Shown: positions 30,895-40,071, counted from the first letter of the stretch. The stretch: 64,000 nucleotides of DNA from Prevotella sp. (GCA_022511065.1 JAFLSG010000004.1:29575-93574), one strand, 5' to 3'. Notes: generated by a model from the letters alone, not told the origin. Made by a program: numbers and translations.

Positions 30895-30923
30895 AAAGGC
30901 ACGGGCACAAAGTCCGTGCCTTT
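30895..30923 (+). terminator. Rho-independent-like terminator after the C1 peptidase
   Basis: AAAGGCACGG pairs with CCGTGCCTTT around a 9-base loop, and one further T follows. The TabA-like gene begins 18 bp later, so it may be reached only by read-through. Confidence 0.65.
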
Positions 30924-30941
30924 TCACCAACCGACAGATTT

Positions 30942-31544
30942 ATGAGAAAACTAATCATCCTGTTTACCATTCTGACACTCTCGCTCGCTGCCAACGCACA
31001 GAGCAAGAGCGAGATACGCAAGTGGGCTGCAAGCGGCGCGTGGGCCAATGGCTTCACAAAGGCTAAGCCCGACAAGACCGTCAATCTTGAAACCTTCTAC
31101 ACGCAGTATCATAAGAATCCCGATCAGTGGAACGCACTCTTCCAATGGCTGCGCGACACCGATTTGCTCGCCATTCCCAAGGGCAAGCATCCCATTCCCA
31201 ACTCCACGCTCGTTGCAAGTGTGGAAGACTCGGAGAATGAGCCGCTTACCAAGCGCGGCACGGAAAGCCACCGTAAGAAGGCTGATTTTCAATATGTAGT
31301 GCGCGGCACGGAAGGTTTCGCCCTGCTTGACCACGAGACGAGTAAGGCAAGCAAGCCCTACGATGAGAAGAAAGATGTGATACACTACGACACCTACCTG
31401 CCCGAGAAGACTCATTTCTTCGACAGCAAGCCCGGACGCTTCCTGATTTTCTTCCCCGAAGACTGGCATATCGCCAAAATCGCGACCAAGAAAAAGGATC
31501 AGAACATACGCGTCATTGTCGTCAAAGTTGATTACATTGAGTAA
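30942..31544 (+). CDS. Secreted YhcH/YjgK/YiaL (TabA-like) cupin protein
   Basis: 200 aa. Signal peptide MRKLIILFTILTLSLAANAQ, then a DUF386 beta-sandwich. The family pattern is seen in order: ESHRKKADFQYVVRGTE, KPYDEKKDVIHYD, RFLIFFPEDWHIAKI and IRVIVVKVDYI. Conserved metal-type residues (Glu/His in ESH, His in EDWH) are kept. Family members act on sugars or in biofilm control; the precise reaction is unknown and a secreted form is unusual. Strong terminator downstream. Confidence 0.85.
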   Translation: MRKLIILFTILTLSLAANAQSKSEIRKWAASGAWANGFTKAKPDKTVNLETFYTQYHKNPDQWNALFQWLRDTDLLAIPKGKHPIPNSTLVASVEDSENEPLTKRGTESHRKKADFQYVVRGTEGFALLDHETSKASKPYDEKKDVIHYDTYLPEKTHFFDSKPGRFLIFFPEDWHIAKIATKKKDQNIRVIVVKVDYIE

Positions 31545-31587
31545 ACTATAACGGCGATTCAAGCAAGAATCATTATAAAGTTAGGTT

Positions 31588-31635
31588 AAAAACGGAATAT
31601 AACTGTTAAATAGCAGGCAGTTATATTCCGTTTTT
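31588..31635 (+). terminator. Strong rho-independent terminator
   Basis: An 18-bp stem (AAAAACGGAATATAACTG with its complement) around a 12-base loop, running into a T-rich tail. Separates the TabA-like gene from recJ. Confidence 0.85.
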
Positions 31636-31648
31636 CTTTTTTTATTTG

Positions 31649-31656
31649 TAACTTTG
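31649..31656 (+). promoter_or_regulatory. -7 box of the recJ/recQ unit
   Basis: TAACTTTG directly after the terminator, 70 bp before the recJ ATG. Confidence 0.6.
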
Positions 31657-31726
31657 AAGCGTTAAATTGCCTTAATAGGCGCTTTTGACATCATGCGAGC
31701 GAATAAAAGAATAAAAATAAATATAA

Positions 31727-33454
31727 ATGCACTTCAAATGGAATTACAACCAACCCACACCGGAAAGACAGACGGCAGCTAAGGAGCTTGGAGAGAAAAT
31801 CGGGATGAGCCCGATTCTCGCCGACCTGCTCATTCAGCGGGGCATCAAGACGGAGAGCGCAGCGAAGCGCTTCTTCAGGCCGATGCTCAACGAGCTGATA
31901 GACCCGTTCCTGATGAACGACATGGACGTGGCGGTGGACAGGCTGAACGACGCGATGGGGCGCAAGGAGCGCATCATGGTCTATGGCGACTACGACGTCG
32001 ATGGCTGTACGGCGGTGGCTTTGGTTTACAAGTTCCTGCAGCAGTTCTATTCCAACATCGAATACTATATTCCCGACCGCTATGAAGAGGGATATGGTAT
32101 CAGCAAGAAGGGATTAGACTACGCTGCGGGACAAGGCGTGAAACTTATTATCGTGCTTGACTGCGGTATCAAGGCAATCAGCGAGATTACCTATGCGAAG
32201 AGCCTGGGTATCGACTTCATCATCTGCGACCATCATGTGCCAGATGATGAACTGCCGGAAGCCGTGGCCATCCTGAATCCGAAACGGGAGGATTCCACCT
32301 ATCCGTTCAAAGACCTTTGTGGCTGCGGCGTGGGCTTCAAGTTCATGCAGGCCTTCGCGAAGAACAACGGCATTCCCTTCTCCCGCCTCATCCCCCTGCT
32401 TGACTTCTGTGCGGTAAGCATCGCGGCAGACATTGTGCCCATCATGGGCGAGAACCGCATCCTTGCCTACCACGGATTGAAGTTGTTGAATCAAAGTCCG
32501 TCGGTAGGTTTGAAGGCCATCATCGAAATCTGCGGACTAACGGGGCGTGAAATCACGATGAGTGACATCGTGTTCCGTATCGGCCCGCGCATCAACGCCT
32601 CGGGGCGCATGCAGAACGGAACGGAGGCTGTGGATTTGCTCGTAGAGCGCGACATGGAGAAGGCATTGACGGAAGCCAATCACATCAACGAGTACAACGA
32701 GCAGCGTAAGGATGTGGATAAGCAAATGACGGAAGAAGCTAACCAGATTGTGGAAAAGCTCGAGAGTCAGCGGCATCAGACAAGCATCGTGCTATACGAT
32801 GAGAACTGGAAGAAGGGTGTGGTCGGTATCGTTGCCTCCCGTATGACGGAGCTTTACTATCGTCCGACGGTGGTGCTTACCAAGAGCAACGACATTGCTA
32901 CGGGTTCTGCGCGCAGTGTGGCAGGCTACGATATTTACGATGCTATCAAGAGCTGTCGTGACCTCTTGGAGAACTTCGGCGGTCATACCTATGCCGTGGG
33001 TTTGTCCATGAAGATAGAGAATATCCCCGAGTTTCGCCGCCGCTTCCAGCAGTATGTCAATGAGCATATACTCCCCGAACAGACAGAGGCCACGCTCGAC
33101 ATCAATGCGACGGTAGATTTCAAAGACATCACCCGCAAACTGCATAATGACCTGAAAAAGTTCGCCCCGTATGGTCCAGACAATCCCAAGCCGCTCTTCT
33201 GCACCCGCAACGTGTATGACTACGGTACTTCCAAGGTCGTGGGCAAGCAACAGGAGCATATCAAGCTGGAACTGGTGGATTCCAAATCGAGCAACGTGCT
33301 CAACGGCATCGCCTTCGGACAGAGTGCCGCCGCCCGCTACATCAAGTCGAAGCGCAGCTTTGACATTGTCTATACCATCGAGGACAATATCTACAAGCGT
33401 AGCGAGGTGCAGTTACAGATAGAGGATATACAGCCGAGCGAGACGGAGCATTGA
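31727..33454 (+). CDS. recJ: Single-stranded-DNA-specific exonuclease RecJ
   Basis: 575 aa. DHH phosphoesterase motifs: VYGDYDVDG (about 86-93), LDCGI, CDHHVPDD, and the DHHA1 part with NASGRM, GSARSVAGYDIYDAI and GGHTYAVGLSM. Degrades ssDNA 5' to 3' in recombination and base-excision repair. It precedes recQ by 11 bp, a functional pairing because RecQ unwinds DNA for RecJ. Confidence 0.96.
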   Translation: MHFKWNYNQPTPERQTAAKELGEKIGMSPILADLLIQRGIKTESAAKRFFRPMLNELIDPFLMNDMDVAVDRLNDAMGRKERIMVYGDYDVDGCTAVALVYKFLQQFYSNIEYYIPDRYEEGYGISKKGLDYAAGQGVKLIIVLDCGIKAISEITYAKSLGIDFIICDHHVPDDELPEAVAILNPKREDSTYPFKDLCGCGVGFKFMQAFAKNNGIPFSRLIPLLDFCAVSIAADIVPIMGENRILAYHGLKLLNQSPSVGLKAIIEICGLTGREITMSDIVFRIGPRINASGRMQNGTEAVDLLVERDMEKALTEANHINEYNEQRKDVDKQMTEEANQIVEKLESQRHQTSIVLYDENWKKGVVGIVASRMTELYYRPTVVLTKSNDIATGSARSVAGYDIYDAIKSCRDLLENFGGHTYAVGLSMKIENIPEFRRRFQQYVNEHILPEQTEATLDINATVDFKDITRKLHNDLKKFAPYGPDNPKPLFCTRNVYDYGTSKVVGKQQEHIKLELVDSKSSNVLNGIAFGQSAAARYIKSKRSFDIVYTIEDNIYKRSEVQLQIEDIQPSETEH

Positions 33455-33465
33455 GGGCCGGAAGC

Positions 33466-35403
33466 ATGGACACCAATGGACACGAGGGCAGGGTCTCACC
33501 GCCCGACTATCAGTCTATATTAAAACAATATTGGGGGTATGCCGGATTCCGAGGAATTCAGCAGCAGATTATTGAGTCCATCGGAAGCGGGCATGATACA
33601 CTCGGACTGATGCCCACGGGTGGCGGCAAGTCCATCACCTTCCAAGTGCCGGCATTGGCACAGGAAGGCACTTGCATCGTGATTACCCCACTCATCGCCC
33701 TGATGAAAGACCAGGTGGACAACCTGCGCAAGCGGGGAATTCGTGCTGCCGCCATCTATTCGGGACTGACCCGCGAGGAAATCATCGTGACGCTCGAGAA
33801 CTGCGTCTTCGGCGGTGTCAAGATACTCTACGTGTCGCCTGAGCGACTTTCCTCAGACTTGTTCCGCATCAAACTGCGCCACATGCGTGTCAGTTTCATC
33901 ACCGTCGATGAGGCACACTGTATATCCCAATGGGGCTACGATTTCCGCCCCTCCTATCTCCAGATAGCACACATCCGCAAGGAACTGCCCGATGTTCCTG
34001 TACTCGCTTTGACCGCCACGGCTACGCCGCGCGTGGTGGAGGATATTCAGCAACGCCTCTCCTTCAGGGAAGCGGGCAATGTCTTTCGGATGAGTTTTGA
34101 ACGCAAAAACCTTGCCTATGTGGTCAGACGAGCAGCCGACAAGCGCGAGCAACTCTTGCATATCCTCAACAGTCTGCAAGGCTCCGCCATCGTCTATGCC
34201 CGCAGCCGCAGGCGCACCAAGGAGGTTTCTGATTTGCTCAACGAGGCAGGCATCAGTGCCACGTTCTACCACGCCGGACTTGACACGGCCATCAAGGATG
34301 AGCGGCAGAAAGCGTGGCAGCAAGACCAGGTGCGTGTGATGGTTGCCACGAATGCTTTCGGCATGGGCATCGACAAACCCGATGTGCGGGCGGTACTCCA
34401 TGTAGATTGTCCCGATTCCGTCGAGGCATACTTCCAGGAGGCGGGGCGCGCAGGGCGCGATGGTTGCAAGGCGTATGCCGTGTTACTCTACAATGATGCC
34501 GACGAACGAAAATTGCAGAAACGCATCGCTGATACTTTCCCCGATAAGGAGTATATAAGAAAGGTGTATGACCACCTCGCCTACTTCTACCAAGTGGCGG
34601 TTGGGTCGGGCTATCACGCCACGTTTGAGTTCAACATCGACAAGTTCTGCCATACTTTCAAGCACTTCCCCATACAAGTGGATTCTGCCCTGAAGATTCT
34701 GACGAGGGCCAACTATATCGAATACACCGAGGAACAGGATAATCAGGCACGCGTGATGTTCACCGTCAGCCGCAACGACCTGTACCATCTTGAGGGTAAC
34801 TCTCCGCAAGAGGAAAAGATCATCACTGCCCTGCTACGCAACTACGGGGGACTTTTTACGGATTACACCTACATTGACGAAAGTTTCATCGCCACGCAGA
34901 CCGCCTTGCATCCGCACCTTGTCTATCAGACGCTCAAGAGTCTCAGTCAGCGCCGCATCCTGCATTTCATCCCGCAGAAGAAGACCCCTTACATCCGCTA
35001 TACGCAAAGGCGGGAGGATTCTGAGTATATCCTCATCCCACCGGCAGTCTATGAAGAGCGGAAAGCGGATTATACCAAGCGCATCCTTGCGATGACGCAG
35101 TACGCCACCGACGACCGTGTCTGCCGCAGCCGTCAGTTGCTTCGCTACTTTGGCGAGACCGACAGTCACGATTGCGGGCAGTGCGATGTATGCCTGAGCC
35201 ACCGTTCCGAAGGTGCAGTTTCCGAGCCTCGACTGAATGCTGCGATGGAGCACATCCTCCAACTGCTTGACGACGGGAAGCCCCACCCTATTATAGAGTT
35301 GCGCGGCATCGGGCTGCCTATCGGCGAACTCGATACCGCACTTGAATATCTCCTGCAAGAGGAATACATCTTACAGGAGGATGGAATGATTTTCAGAAAT
35401 TAA
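33466..35403 (+). CDS. recQ: ATP-dependent DNA helicase RecQ
   Basis: 645 aa from the ATG at 33466. Walker A LMPTGGGKSITFQ (about 48-60), DEAH box in TVDEAHCISQWGYDFRPSY, motif VI QEAGRAGRDG, and the RecQ zinc module ending CGQCDVC. A winged-helix RQC region and a short C-terminal helical piece follow. No clear HRDC domain of normal length is visible. 3' to 5' helicase in recombination repair. The stop codon overlaps the stop of the convergent PurF-like gene. Confidence 0.96.
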   Translation: MDTNGHEGRVSPPDYQSILKQYWGYAGFRGIQQQIIESIGSGHDTLGLMPTGGGKSITFQVPALAQEGTCIVITPLIALMKDQVDNLRKRGIRAAAIYSGLTREEIIVTLENCVFGGVKILYVSPERLSSDLFRIKLRHMRVSFITVDEAHCISQWGYDFRPSYLQIAHIRKELPDVPVLALTATATPRVVEDIQQRLSFREAGNVFRMSFERKNLAYVVRRAADKREQLLHILNSLQGSAIVYARSRRRTKEVSDLLNEAGISATFYHAGLDTAIKDERQKAWQQDQVRVMVATNAFGMGIDKPDVRAVLHVDCPDSVEAYFQEAGRAGRDGCKAYAVLLYNDADERKLQKRIADTFPDKEYIRKVYDHLAYFYQVAVGSGYHATFEFNIDKFCHTFKHFPIQVDSALKILTRANYIEYTEEQDNQARVMFTVSRNDLYHLEGNSPQEEKIITALLRNYGGLFTDYTYIDESFIATQTALHPHLVYQTLKSLSQRRILHFIPQKKTPYIRYTQRREDSEYILIPPAVYEERKADYTKRILAMTQYATDDRVCRSRQLLRYFGETDSHDCGQCDVCLSHRSEGAVSEPRLNAAMEHILQLLDDGKPHPIIELRGIGLPIGELDTALEYLLQEEYILQEDGMIFRN

Positions 35404-36845
35404 ACCTTTTCCGTTTCTTTTTCCGCCTCACCGTGCATGTGGCAATAGCTGCTTCCATCGAAACAGTGCGTACAGACATGGCATTTCGGCAGACCGATGG
35501 ATTCAATGAGCGATTCCAACTTGGCGAACTTTAAGGTCGTCAAGCCCAAGCGATGGGCTATCTCCTCCACCATGCGCTTATATTCCGGGGAGTCGGTCGT
35601 TGCATAGCGGTCAAGATGCTTCGCGTCGTCACCCTCGAAATCCTTAATAATCTGCCGGGTTATCAGTTCCAAATCACTCTTCGAGGAGGTGAAGCCGATG
35701 AACGGACAGCCATAGACAAGTGGCGGACAGGATATGCGGCAGTGTACCTCCTTCGCCCCATACTCAAAGAACGTGCGTACATTGTCACGCAACTGCGTGC
35801 CACGCACGATGGAATCATCGCAGAATACCACCCGCTTATCTTTCAACAGAGCGGGGTTGGGTATCAGTTTCATTTTCGCCACAAGGTTGCGCCTTGTCTG
35901 ATTGCCCGGTGTGAACGAACGGGGCCACGTGGGTGTGTATTTCAGTACGGCACGCTTATAGGGCACTCCTTTGCCTTCGGCATAGCCCAACGCCATACCT
36001 ACACCAGAGTCGGGAACGCCGCAGACGCAATCCACCTCCGTATCGTCCTCCTGCCCCATTGCCTTTCCGTTCGCCTCACGCACCGCCTCAACGTTAATGC
36101 CGTTGTAGTCGCTTGCGGGAAATCCGTAATACACCCAAAGGAACGAGCATATCTGCTCACGCCCCACTGGCTTTTGCAGCACCTCCAAAGAATCGGCACG
36201 CAGTCGGACTATCTCGCCCGGACCCAGATCCCTCACCCTCAGGAAGTCTAAGTTTGGGAAGCTCGTCGTCTCGCTGCTCACGGCATAAGCGCCTTCTTTC
36301 TTGCCCACCACGATGGGCGTGCGACCAAAGAAGTCGCGGGCGGCGATGATGCCGTCCTCGGTAAGCACGAGCATCGAGCAAGAGCCTTCTATCTTCTCAT
36401 AGACAAGATTGATGCCCTCCACGAACGACTGCCCCATGTTGATGAGCAGTGCCACGAGTTCCGTCTGGTTGATTTTGTTGGCGGAAAGCTCGCTGAAGTG
36501 CATCCGCTGGGCGAGTAGCTCATCGGCAATCTGCCGCAGGTTGTTGATTTTAGCCACCGTCACCACGGCATACCTCCCCAAATGGGAGTTCACGATGATG
36601 GGCTGCGGGTCGGTATCACTGATGACACCCAATCCCTGACACCCCTGGAAAGAGTCAAGCTCATCCTCAAACTTGGAACGGAAATAGTCCCTCTCCAAGT
36701 TGTGAATCTTTCGGCTGAAGCCCTTTTCCTTGTCGAAAGTTACAAGTCCCGCACGCTTCGTCCCCAGATGCGAGTTGTAGTCTGTGCCGTAGAACAGGTC
36801 GTTCACGCAGTCCTTCACGGCGATGGTTCCAAAAAAGCCACCCAT
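35400..36845 (-). CDS. PurF-like amidophosphoribosyltransferase paralogue lacking the N-terminal catalytic Cys
   Basis: 481 aa. An N-terminal glutaminase-like fold is followed by a phosphoribosyltransferase domain with the PRPP loop VVFCDDSIVRGTQ. Canonical PurF begins Met-Cys-Gly, the Cys being the glutaminase nucleophile; this protein begins MGGFFGTI, so Gly stands where Cys should. The C-terminus has a Cys cluster, KCHVCTHCFDGSSYCHMHG, that could hold a metal or Fe-S cluster. I recall similar Cys-less proteins in Bacteroides alongside a separate longer PurF. It may use free ammonia, or have another role. Preceded by the MaoC-like gene at 29 bp. Confidence 0.8.
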   Translation of the reverse strand: MGGFFGTIAVKDCVNDLFYGTDYNSHLGTKRAGLVTFDKEKGFSRKIHNLERDYFRSKFEDELDSFQGCQGLGVISDTDPQPIIVNSHLGRYAVVTVAKINNLRQIADELLAQRMHFSELSANKINQTELVALLINMGQSFVEGINLVYEKIEGSCSMLVLTEDGIIAARDFFGRTPIVVGKKEGAYAVSSETTSFPNLDFLRVRDLGPGEIVRLRADSLEVLQKPVGREQICSFLWVYYGFPASDYNGINVEAVREANGKAMGQEDDTEVDCVCGVPDSGVGMALGYAEGKGVPYKRAVLKYTPTWPRSFTPGNQTRRNLVAKMKLIPNPALLKDKRVVFCDDSIVRGTQLRDNVRTFFEYGAKEVHCRISCPPLVYGCPFIGFTSSKSDLELITRQIIKDFEGDDAKHLDRYATTDSPEYKRMVEEIAHRLGLTTLKFAKLESLIESIGLPKCHVCTHCFDGSSYCHMHGEAEKETEKV

Positions 36846-36874
36846 CCTTTTCTCTTTTTCCTTAGTGTGTTTGC

Positions 36875-37339
36875 TTATGCGAAATAATAGAGGAACGAGG
36901 CGATGCCCTCCAATGCAGGCTTCCGCTGCCCCTCAATCTCAATCTTGAATTCTATCTCTGCCTTGCAGATGCCCCGCAGGTTCTGAATATTGTGCAGCTT
37001 CGTCACCAAACGGATGCGGCTGCCCGTGATGACCGGCTGCCCGAAGCGCATCTTGTCCATGCCGTAGTTCACGAGCATCTTGATGTTGTTCACCTCGATA
37101 ATCTGTTCCCACATATAGGGCAGCAACGAGAGTGTCAGATACCCGTGGGCTATCGTACTCTTGTACTGGCTCTCCGCCTTGGCACGCTCCGCATCCACGT
37201 GAATCCATTGGTGGTCGAGCGTTGCGTCGGCAAACAGATTGATGCGCTCCTGATCCACCTGCAACCACTCCGATGCACCCAGTTCCTCACCAAGATGCGC
37301 TGCGAACTCGTCGTATGAATTGATTACTAATTTTCCCAT
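36875..37339 (-). CDS. MaoC-like hot-dog hydratase
   Basis: 154 aa from the ATG at 37339 (MGKLVINSYDEF); the upstream open frame lies in the ilvC terminator. The (R)-specific hydratase motif is seen: FADATLDHQWIHVD, then STIAHGYLTLSLLPYM, with the catalytic Asp and His. Likely acts on enoyl-CoA or similar thioesters; the substrate is unknown. Located between ilvC and the PurF-like gene. Confidence 0.88.
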   Translation of the reverse strand: MGKLVINSYDEFAAHLGEELGASEWLQVDQERINLFADATLDHQWIHVDAERAKAESQYKSTIAHGYLTLSLLPYMWEQIIEVNNIKMLVNYGMDKMRFGQPVITGSRIRLVTKLHNIQNLRGICKAEIEFKIEIEGQRKPALEGIASFLYYFA

Positions 37340-37362
37340 TATCTTGCTTGTTGAAACAAAAC

Positions 37363-37388
37363 GCGGGGAAGCCGCTCGGCATCCCCGC
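37363..37388 (-). terminator. Terminator after ilvC
   Basis: GCGGGGA/TCCCCGC outer stem plus GCCG/CGGC inner stem, then GTTTTGTTT on the minus strand. Placed between ilvC and the MaoC-like gene. Confidence 0.8.
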
Positions 37389-37399
37389 ATTCCAAACTC

Positions 37400-38449
37400 T
37401 TATACATCCTGATTCTCCGGGCGCAACTGACGCACCACCGCGCCCGCACGCCACATCTCCTGATTGCGCATCGCCTCAAGCTCTTTCTCCAGGCCCTCGC
37501 GATAGTCGGGCTTCGAGTTCGCGTCGATACTAATCTGCGCCTCGTTACCGCTCTTCACGCTCTCATAGAGCTGCTGCACCACAGGCTTGATGGCATCATG
37601 GAAGCGGGGAGCCCAGTCGAGCGCGCCGCGCTGTGCGGTCGTAGAGCAGTTCGCATACATCCAGTCCATACCCTTTGCACCGAACAGCGGCATCAGGCTC
37701 TGGGTCAGCTCCTCAACAGTCTCGTTGAAAGCCTCCGAAGGAGAGTGTCCGTTCTCACGGAGCACCTCATACTGCGCCAGCAGCAAGCCCTGAATGGCAC
37801 CCATCAGCGAACCGCGCTCACCTGTCAGGTCAGAAGTAGCCTCACGCTCGAAGGTGGTCTTGAACATATAGCCCGCACCGATACCGATACCGAAGGCAAT
37901 CGTCTTCTCCTCTGCCTTGCCGGAAGCATCCTGATAAACGGCGTAAGAGCAGTTCAGTCCGCGACCCTCGCAGAACATCGTGCGCAGCGAAGTACCAGAA
38001 CCCTTCGGTGCAACGAGAATGACATCCACGTCTGCGGGAGGAACCACACCCGTGCGGTCGCTCCAGTTGATGGCGAAACCGTGGCTGTAGTACAGCGTCT
38101 TGCCCGGCTTCAGATATTTCTTGATGGTAGGCCACGCCTGAATCTGACCAGCGTCGCTCAGCAGCATACAGAGGATAGTGCCCTTCTCGGCTGCCTCCTC
38201 AATGGAGAACAGGGTCTCACCCGGTACCCATCCGTCTGCCACAGCCTTGTCAAAAGTCTTGCCCTGTCGCTGACCGACAATCACGTTGAACCCGTTGTCG
38301 CGCAGGTTGCAGGCCTGACCCGGTCCCTGGATACCATAACCGATGACGGCGATGGTCTCATTCTTCAATACTTCGCGTGCCTTCTCAAGAGAGAATTCCT
38401 TACTGGTGATGACAGTCTCAACAACACCACCAAAATTCATTTCTGCCAT
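37400..38449 (-). CDS. ilvC: Ketol-acid reductoisomerase
   Basis: 349 aa. NAD(P)-binding motif IGYGIQGPGQACNLRDNG near residue 36, acidic metal-site region further on (GSLMGAIQGLLLAQYEVL, ETVEELTQ). Class I length. Second step of valine/isoleucine synthesis. Separated from the other ilv genes by the lipoprotein gene on the opposite strand, with its own promoter and a leader of about 125 nt; see the rejected list for a short ORF in that leader. Confidence 0.97.
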   Translation of the reverse strand: MAEMNFGGVVETVITSKEFSLEKAREVLKNETIAVIGYGIQGPGQACNLRDNGFNVIVGQRQGKTFDKAVADGWVPGETLFSIEEAAEKGTILCMLLSDAGQIQAWPTIKKYLKPGKTLYYSHGFAINWSDRTGVVPPADVDVILVAPKGSGTSLRTMFCEGRGLNCSYAVYQDASGKAEEKTIAFGIGIGAGYMFKTTFEREATSDLTGERGSLMGAIQGLLLAQYEVLRENGHSPSEAFNETVEELTQSLMPLFGAKGMDWMYANCSTTAQRGALDWAPRFHDAIKPVVQQLYESVKSGNEAQISIDANSKPDYREGLEKELEAMRNQEMWRAGAVVRQLRPENQDV

Positions 38450-38579
38450 AATTGTTTTGTTTTTAGAATGTTATACTTCTCCCTATGAACCATGCCAGCC
38501 CTACGCGAGAGCCGTCGTCTTGTCGGTCCATCCCCTCCCTGCCCGAGGGAGCGACGAGGGATTTAACCTAAATCGGCTG

Positions 38580-38587
38580 CAAAGGTA
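38580..38587 (-). promoter_or_regulatory. -7 box of ilvC
   Basis: TACCTTTG on minus; leader of about 125 nt containing a CTCCCT/AGGGAG hairpin. Confidence 0.6.
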
Positions 38588-38630
38588 CAAAAAAACGCTG
38601 ATTTATGCCACATTATTTGCTAATTTTTCC

Positions 38631-38638
38631 TATCTTTG
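38631..38638 (+). promoter_or_regulatory. -7 box of the lipoprotein gene
   Basis: TATCTTTG on plus, back to back with the ilvC promoter, 100 bp before the ATG at 38739. Confidence 0.6.
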
Positions 38639-38738
38639 CAGCGCCGTTTTACGCAGCGGAATAAGAAATAGTGATACATCACGAACCGCTAACTAACTGA
38701 ATAATAACATATAATAAACATTAATAAAAACAATCATC

Positions 38739-39590
38739 ATGAAAAAAATGAGATTTTTAAGTCTTGCGCTGATTGCTGCCTGTGCCATGTCCATCAGCTG
38801 CAGCAAAGGCACGACGACTGTCGCAGACGACCTGATAGCATTAGAAGATTCCACCTCAGCAACAACCCAAGAGCCCCTGAAGCCGCATGAAGTGGACTAC
38901 ATGATGGGTATCTTGAATATTGTTGCCGACTGTCTTGACTCCATCCAGATACAGGAGCAACAGATTTTCAACATGCCGGAGAAGACCCCGAAAAACCAGA
39001 TCGTGCTGCGCCTGAATAGTCTCAAGGACCTGCTGGCCCGCAAACAGTCGCAGATTAATGAGCTTGCCGCTCAGGACACCTCCGCCAACAACGCTGCCTT
39101 GGCAAACTTCCAGAAGATGATAGACTACGTGCAGCAGCAGTGGACGGAAAAAGCAGAACAAATTACTAAATTGGAGGATGTCGTACAGAACAAGGACTTC
39201 AGAATCTCCAAGTTGAGCTATGACTTGAACGCACTCACGGAAAAGGCGGATGAACTGCAAGATCAGAACGACAAACAGGAAAGACTGCTGAACCAAGCCT
39301 TCTATATCATGGCAGAGAAGAAAGACTTGGAAAAATTAGGACTGTTGGAGGGCGGAGGTCTCACCAAGAAGCGCGCCAACTATGCCAACATCGACCAAAG
39401 CCAGTTTAAGGAGATTGACATCCGCAATTTCAAGGAACTGAGCATCAAGTCCAAGAAGCCAAAGCTCATTACCGAGAAGCCGGAGGGAAGCTATACGCTG
39501 ACCCAGAACAGCGACGGCACAACTACGCTCAAAATTACCAATGCGACTGCCTTCTGGGCAGCATCCCCGTATCTGATTATCCAACTTTAA
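38739..39590 (+). CDS. Lipoprotein with long coiled coil, unknown function
   Basis: 283 aa. Lipobox SISC with Cys21 after the hydrophobic stretch LSLALIAACAM. Residues about 60-205 are a heptad-rich helix (LNSLKDLLARKQSQINELA, VVQNKDFRISKLSYDLNAL). The C-terminal 80 aa are beta-rich. Probably anchored in the outer or inner membrane as a structural protein. It sits on the opposite strand between ilvC and the thioesterase gene, interrupting the usual ilv cluster. Confidence 0.8.
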   Translation: MKKMRFLSLALIAACAMSISCSKGTTTVADDLIALEDSTSATTQEPLKPHEVDYMMGILNIVADCLDSIQIQEQQIFNMPEKTPKNQIVLRLNSLKDLLARKQSQINELAAQDTSANNAALANFQKMIDYVQQQWTEKAEQITKLEDVVQNKDFRISKLSYDLNALTEKADELQDQNDKQERLLNQAFYIMAEKKDLEKLGLLEGGGLTKKRANYANIDQSQFKEIDIRNFKELSIKSKKPKLITEKPEGSYTLTQNSDGTTTLKITNATAFWAASPYLIIQL

Positions 39591-39709
39591 GTCGAAGGGG
39601 AGAGTCTCCCTTCTCTCCCCCTTCCCCTAACAATCCCTTTCCCCTTTCATCCCTCTATAATCTCCCCCCTTATACGCTTCATCCCCCTATTCGCCCCCAC
39701 GCTGCACAC

Positions 39710-39841
39710 CTTGCGAAAGGAGGCTTCAAACGGGGTGAAAGGAGCCTCCAAACGACCCGAATTCAGCCTCCAAACGATGCGTTTGCAGCCTTCAAACGAA
39801 TTGAGTTTGGACGGCAAGCGAAATGAGTTCGGGCAACAAAC
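39710..39841. repeat. 22-bp periodic GTTTGRAGSCT array, copy B
   Basis: On plus, CAAAC boxes end at 39731, 39753, 39775 and 39797, a degenerate CAAGC at 39819, then CAAAC at 39841: six units with an exact 22-bp period. GAATTCAGCCTCC is shared word for word with copy A. Confidence 0.8.
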
Positions 39842-39929
39842 GAAATATCTCCCTACAGCCCCCAAAGCAGATGCGCCCCGTAAACGCCCCGAGCGCATAG
39901 TGCAGACTGGGTGAAACCAGCGCAGAAAA

Positions 39930-39990
39930 TCTGCAAGAATCGACCAAAAATCGGCAAGAATCGGCAAGAATCGGCAAGAATGTGCAAGAA
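39930..39990. repeat. 10-bp tandem repeat TCGGCAAGAA
   Basis: Three perfect copies (39951-39980), flanked by variants TCTGCAAGAA (39930-39939) and TGTGCAAGAA (39981-39990). Noncoding; one helical turn per unit. Confidence 0.85.
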
Positions 39991-40016
39991 TCGGAAATCG
40001 CATTTTGGCACAGTTG

Positions 40017-40024
40017 TACCTTTG
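40017..40024 (+). promoter_or_regulatory. Promoter-like box facing into the 3' end of the thioesterase gene
   Basis: TACCTTTG on plus followed by an AT-rich leader and ATG at 40057, yet no gene on plus is credible there. It may produce antisense RNA or be the remnant start of a lost gene. Confidence 0.35.
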
Positions 40025-40071
40025 CAGCCGATTAGCAAACTCTAAAACTCTCAGTTATGCAAAGAACATCA

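Noticed and set aside
38463..38531. 22-codon ORF in the ilvC leader, considered as an attenuator peptide
   Set aside because: Only scattered Val, Leu and Ile codons, no run of them, and no terminator/antiterminator pair before ilvC.
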